Source of the DNA: Methylobacteriaceae bacterium | Lineage (GTDB): Bacteria; Pseudomonadota; Alphaproteobacteria; Rhizobiales; Beijerinckiaceae | Assembly: GCA_019247255.1 (NCBI GenBank) | Contig: JAFAPJ010000656.1 | Span: forward strand, 1-5,632 | Reading direction: 5' to 3' | DNA length: 5,632 nucleotides | Part shown: positions 3,527-5,632 of the stretch, one piece after another | Layout: every line of letters starts with the position of its first letter | Numbering within the stretch: the stretch's first letter is position 1 | Made by a program: the position numbers and the translations under genes | The notes under the pieces: generated by a model | Database searches by the model: none | The model's input: the letters and a program-made list of their open reading frames with translations, nothing else | Told to the model about the DNA's origin: nothing

Positions 3527-5632
3527 CTATTCCGCCGCCTGCAGCCGATACGAGGCCGGATCGTAGTTGAGCACCGGCCCGAGCCAGCGCTCGACCTCCG
3601 GGACGCTCATGCCCTTGCGCAGCGCGTAATCCTCGACCTGGTCGCGCTCGACCTTCGCGACGCCGAAGTAATGCGCGTCGGGATGCGCCAGGTAGATTCC
3701 GGAGACGGACGAGCCGGGCCACATCGCGTAGCTCTCGGTGAGCTTCACGCCGATCCGCCGCTCGGCCTCGGTCAGCCGGAAGAGCGTCTCCTTCTCCGTA
3801 TGGTCGGGCTGGGCCGGGTAGCCGGGGGCGGGACGGATGCCGGCGTAGGGCTCCCCGATCAGCTCGGCCGGCGCGAAGGCCTCGTCCGGCGCGTAGCCCC
3901 AGAACTCCCGTCGCACGCGCTCGTGCATCCGCTCCGCGAACGCTTCCGCGACCCGGTCGGCCAAGGCCTTCACCAGGATGGAGCGGTAATCGTCGTTAGC
4001 CCGCTCGAAGCGCTCGGCGATGCGCACCTCCTCGATCCCTGCCGTGACGACGAACGCCCCGACGTGATCCGCGACCCCGCTCCCGGCGGGCGCGACGAAG
4101 TCGGACAGGCAGAGGTTCGGGCGCCCGTCGCGCTTCGAGAGCTGCTGGCGCAGGCCGTAGAACGTGGCGAGCTCCTCCGTCCGGCTCTCGCCCGTGAAGA
4201 GCCGGATGTCGTCCCCGACGGCGTTCGCGGGCCAGAAGCCGATGACGGCCTTCGGGTTGAACCAGCGCTCGGCGACGATCCGCTCGAGCATGCCCTGCGC
4301 GTCCTCGTAGAGCTGGCGGGCGGACGCGCCCTGCGCGTCGTCGTCCAGGATCGCCGGGAAACGGCCTTTCAGGTCCCAGGTCTGAAAGAAGGGCGTCCAG
4401 TCGATATAGGGCACGAGCTCCGCGACCTCGTAGGTCCGGAACACGCGGGTGCCGGTGAAGCTCGGCCGGGTCGGCCGGTAGGCCGCCCAGTCGATCGGCT
4501 GCCGGTTCGCGCGGGCGGCCTCGAGCGGCAGGCGTCGCTTGTCGGCTTCCGCCCGCGCATGCGCGTCCGCGACGCGCCGGTACTCGGCCCGGACGGTCTC
4601 GAGATAGGGGGTTCGGGCCTCGGGCGAGAGGAGGGACGAGACGACGCCGACCGCCCGGCTCGCATCCGTGACGTACACCGCCTGGCCGCGTCGGTAGTTC
4701 GGGTGGATCTTCACGGCCGTGTGGACCCGGCTCGTCGTCGCGCCCCCGATAAGAAGCGGCAGGTCGAAGCCTTCGCGTTCGAGCTCGGAGGCGACATGCG
4801 CCATCTCGTCGAGCGAGGGCGTGATCAGCCCCGAGAGCCCGACGACGTCGACCTTCTCAGTTCTGGCGACCTCTAGGATCTTCTGCTCCTGCACCATCAC
4901 GCCGAGGTCGATGACCTCGTAATTGTTGCACTGGAGCACGACCCCGACGATGTTCTTGCCGATATCGTGGACGTCGCCCTTGACGGTCGCCATGAGCACC
5001 TTGCCGGCGGCCTGGCCCTGCGCCTGCCCGGTCCGACGCTTCTCCTCCTCCATGAAGGGCATCAGGTAGGCGACGGCCTGCTTCATGACCCGCGCCGACT
5101 TCACGACCTGCGGCAGGAACATCTTGCCGGCGCCGAAGAGGTCGCCGACGACGTTCATGCCGGCCATCAGCGGGCCTTCGATCACGTGCAGCGGCCGCTC
5201 CGCGGCCTGCCGGGCCTCCTCCACGTCCGTCTCGATGAAGTCGGTGAGGCCGTTGACGAGCGCGTGCTCGAGCCGCTTCTCGACCGGGAGCTCGCGCCAG
5301 GCGAGATCGACGCCTCGCGGCCCGGCGCCGCCCTCGCCCTTGAAGCGCGGCGCGGCGTCGAGCAGGCGCTCCGTCGCGTCCGGCCGCCGGTTGAGCACGA
5401 CGTCCTCGCAGAGATCGCGCAGCTCGGGATCGATGTTCTCGTAGACCGCGAGCTGGCCGGCATTCACGATGCCCATGTCCATGCCGGCCTGGATCGCGTG
5501 GAAGAGGAAGGCCGCGTGCATGGCCTCGCGAACGGGCTCGTTCCCCCGGAAGGAGAAGGACAGGTTCGAGACGCCGCCCGAAATGTGGGCGTGCGGCAGC
5601 GTCCGCCGGATCTCGCTGGTCGCCTCGATGAA
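3527..5632 (-). CDS. metH: MetH, cobalamin-dependent methionine synthase (C-terminal 701 residues; N-terminus outside window)
   Basis: MetH moves a methyl group from 5-methyltetrahydrofolate to homocysteine through methylcobalamin, giving methionine. The frame is open to the window edge, so the ATG at 5521 is internal. In window residue numbers, 1-80 end the folate-binding barrel ([28 protein letters not shown]). Residues 111-197 are the helical B12 cap ([36 protein letters not shown]). The B12-binding domain has DVHDIGKN (220-227; His222 is the lower cobalt ligand), [10 protein letters not shown] (265-274) and IGGATTS (295-301). The AdoMet reactivation domain has [15 protein letters not shown] (about 409-423), [11 protein letters not shown], and [15 protein letters not shown] (600-614). 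The end, GPVLNYDP, is normal. The homocysteine domain and most of the folate domain lie beyond the edge. About 1,250 residues is usual for the family. No frameshift or missing key residue is seen. The antitoxin begins 45 bases downstream without a clear terminator. Confidence 0.98.
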   Translation of the reverse strand, partial: FIEATSEIRRTLPHAHISGGVSNLSFSFRGNEPVREAMHAAFLFHAIQAGMDMGIVNAGQLAVYENIDPELRDLCEDVVLNRRPDATERLLDAAPRFKGEGGAGPRGVDLAWRELPVEKRLEHALVNGLTDFIETDVEEARQAAERPLHVIEGPLMAGMNVVGDLFGAGKMFLPQVVKSARVMKQAVAYLMPFMEEEKRRTGQAQGQAAGKVLMATVKGDVHDIGKNIVGVVLQCNNYEVIDLGVMVQEQKILEVARTEKVDVVGLSGLITPSLDEMAHVASELEREGFDLPLLIGGATTSRVHTAVKIHPNYRRGQAVYVTDASRAVGVVSSLLSPEARTPYLETVRAEYRRVADAHARAEADKRRLPLEAARANRQPIDWAAYRPTRPSFTGTRVFRTYEVAELVPYIDWTPFFQTWDLKGRFPAILDDDAQGASARQLYEDAQGMLERIVAERWFNPKAVIGFWPANAVGDDIRLFTGESRTEELATFYGLRQQLSKRDGRPNLCLSDFVAPAGSGVADHVGAFVVTAGIEEVRIAERFERANDDYRSILVKALADRVAEAFAERMHERVRREFWGYAPDEAFAPAELIGEPYAGIRPAPGYPAQPDHTEKETLFRLTEAERRIGVKLTESYAMWPGSSVSGIYLAHPDAHYFGVAKVERDQVEDYALRKGMSVPEVERWLGPVLNYDPASYRLQAAE

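Noticed and set aside
3671..4876. Long + strand open frame of 401 codons opposite metH
   Set aside because: It is a mirror of MetH codons; every conserved MetH motif is on the minus strand and the + strand product has no recognisable domain.
1..5632. tRNA, rRNA, riboswitch, CRISPR array or insertion sequence
   Set aside because: No cloverleaf, THI-box, regularly spaced repeats, transposase frames or terminal inverted repeats were seen. The TPP riboswitch expected for a thi operon would lie upstream of the window.

Overview
This window looks like chromosomal DNA from a high-GC alphaproteobacterium, most probably of the Hyphomicrobiales (Rhizobiales) type. The reasons are a G/C-rich third codon position in nearly every gene, a thiO-thiS-thiG-thiE order like the thiCOSGE/thiCOGE operons of rhizobia, and protein sequences that read like that group. 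The genus cannot be fixed from the sequence alone.

Left part (1-2151, + strand): the end of a thiamine-thiazole operon. It holds the C-terminal half of ThiO (FAD-dependent glycine oxidase, cut by the window edge), then complete ThiS (sulfur carrier), ThiG (thiazole synthase) and ThiE (thiamine-phosphate synthase). The genes overlap or lie within 3 bases of each other, so translation is probably coupled. ThiO supplies dehydroglycine, ThiS-thiocarboxylate supplies sulfur, ThiG joins these with deoxyxylulose phosphate to form the thiazole phosphate, and ThiE couples thiazole and pyrimidine into thiamine phosphate. Any thiC, ThiF-like activator or TPP riboswitch would lie outside the window.

Middle (2152-2888, + strand): a 208-base, relatively AT-rich intergenic stretch, then a short secreted RlpA-like double-psi beta-barrel protein (cell-wall lytic transglycosylase family). 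A strong GC-rich hairpin follows it.

Middle right (2906-3494, - strand): a MazEF/PemIK-type toxin-antitoxin module that appears to be decaying. The PemK/MazF toxin carries a single-base frameshift near 3022-3024 that cuts off its normal C-terminus. The AbrB/MazE-type antitoxin has a good Shine-Dalgarno sequence, but an ATA codon stands where the ATG is expected. This is the most noteworthy part of the window.

Right (3527-5632, - strand): the C-terminal 701 residues of cobalamin-dependent methionine synthase MetH (end of the folate domain, B12 cap, B12-binding domain and complete AdoMet reactivation domain). Its N-terminal part lies beyond the window. The toxin-antitoxin remnant begins 45 bases downstream of metH on the same strand and converges with rlpA. 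I see no RNA genes, CRISPR arrays, insertion sequences or clearly undescribed system.
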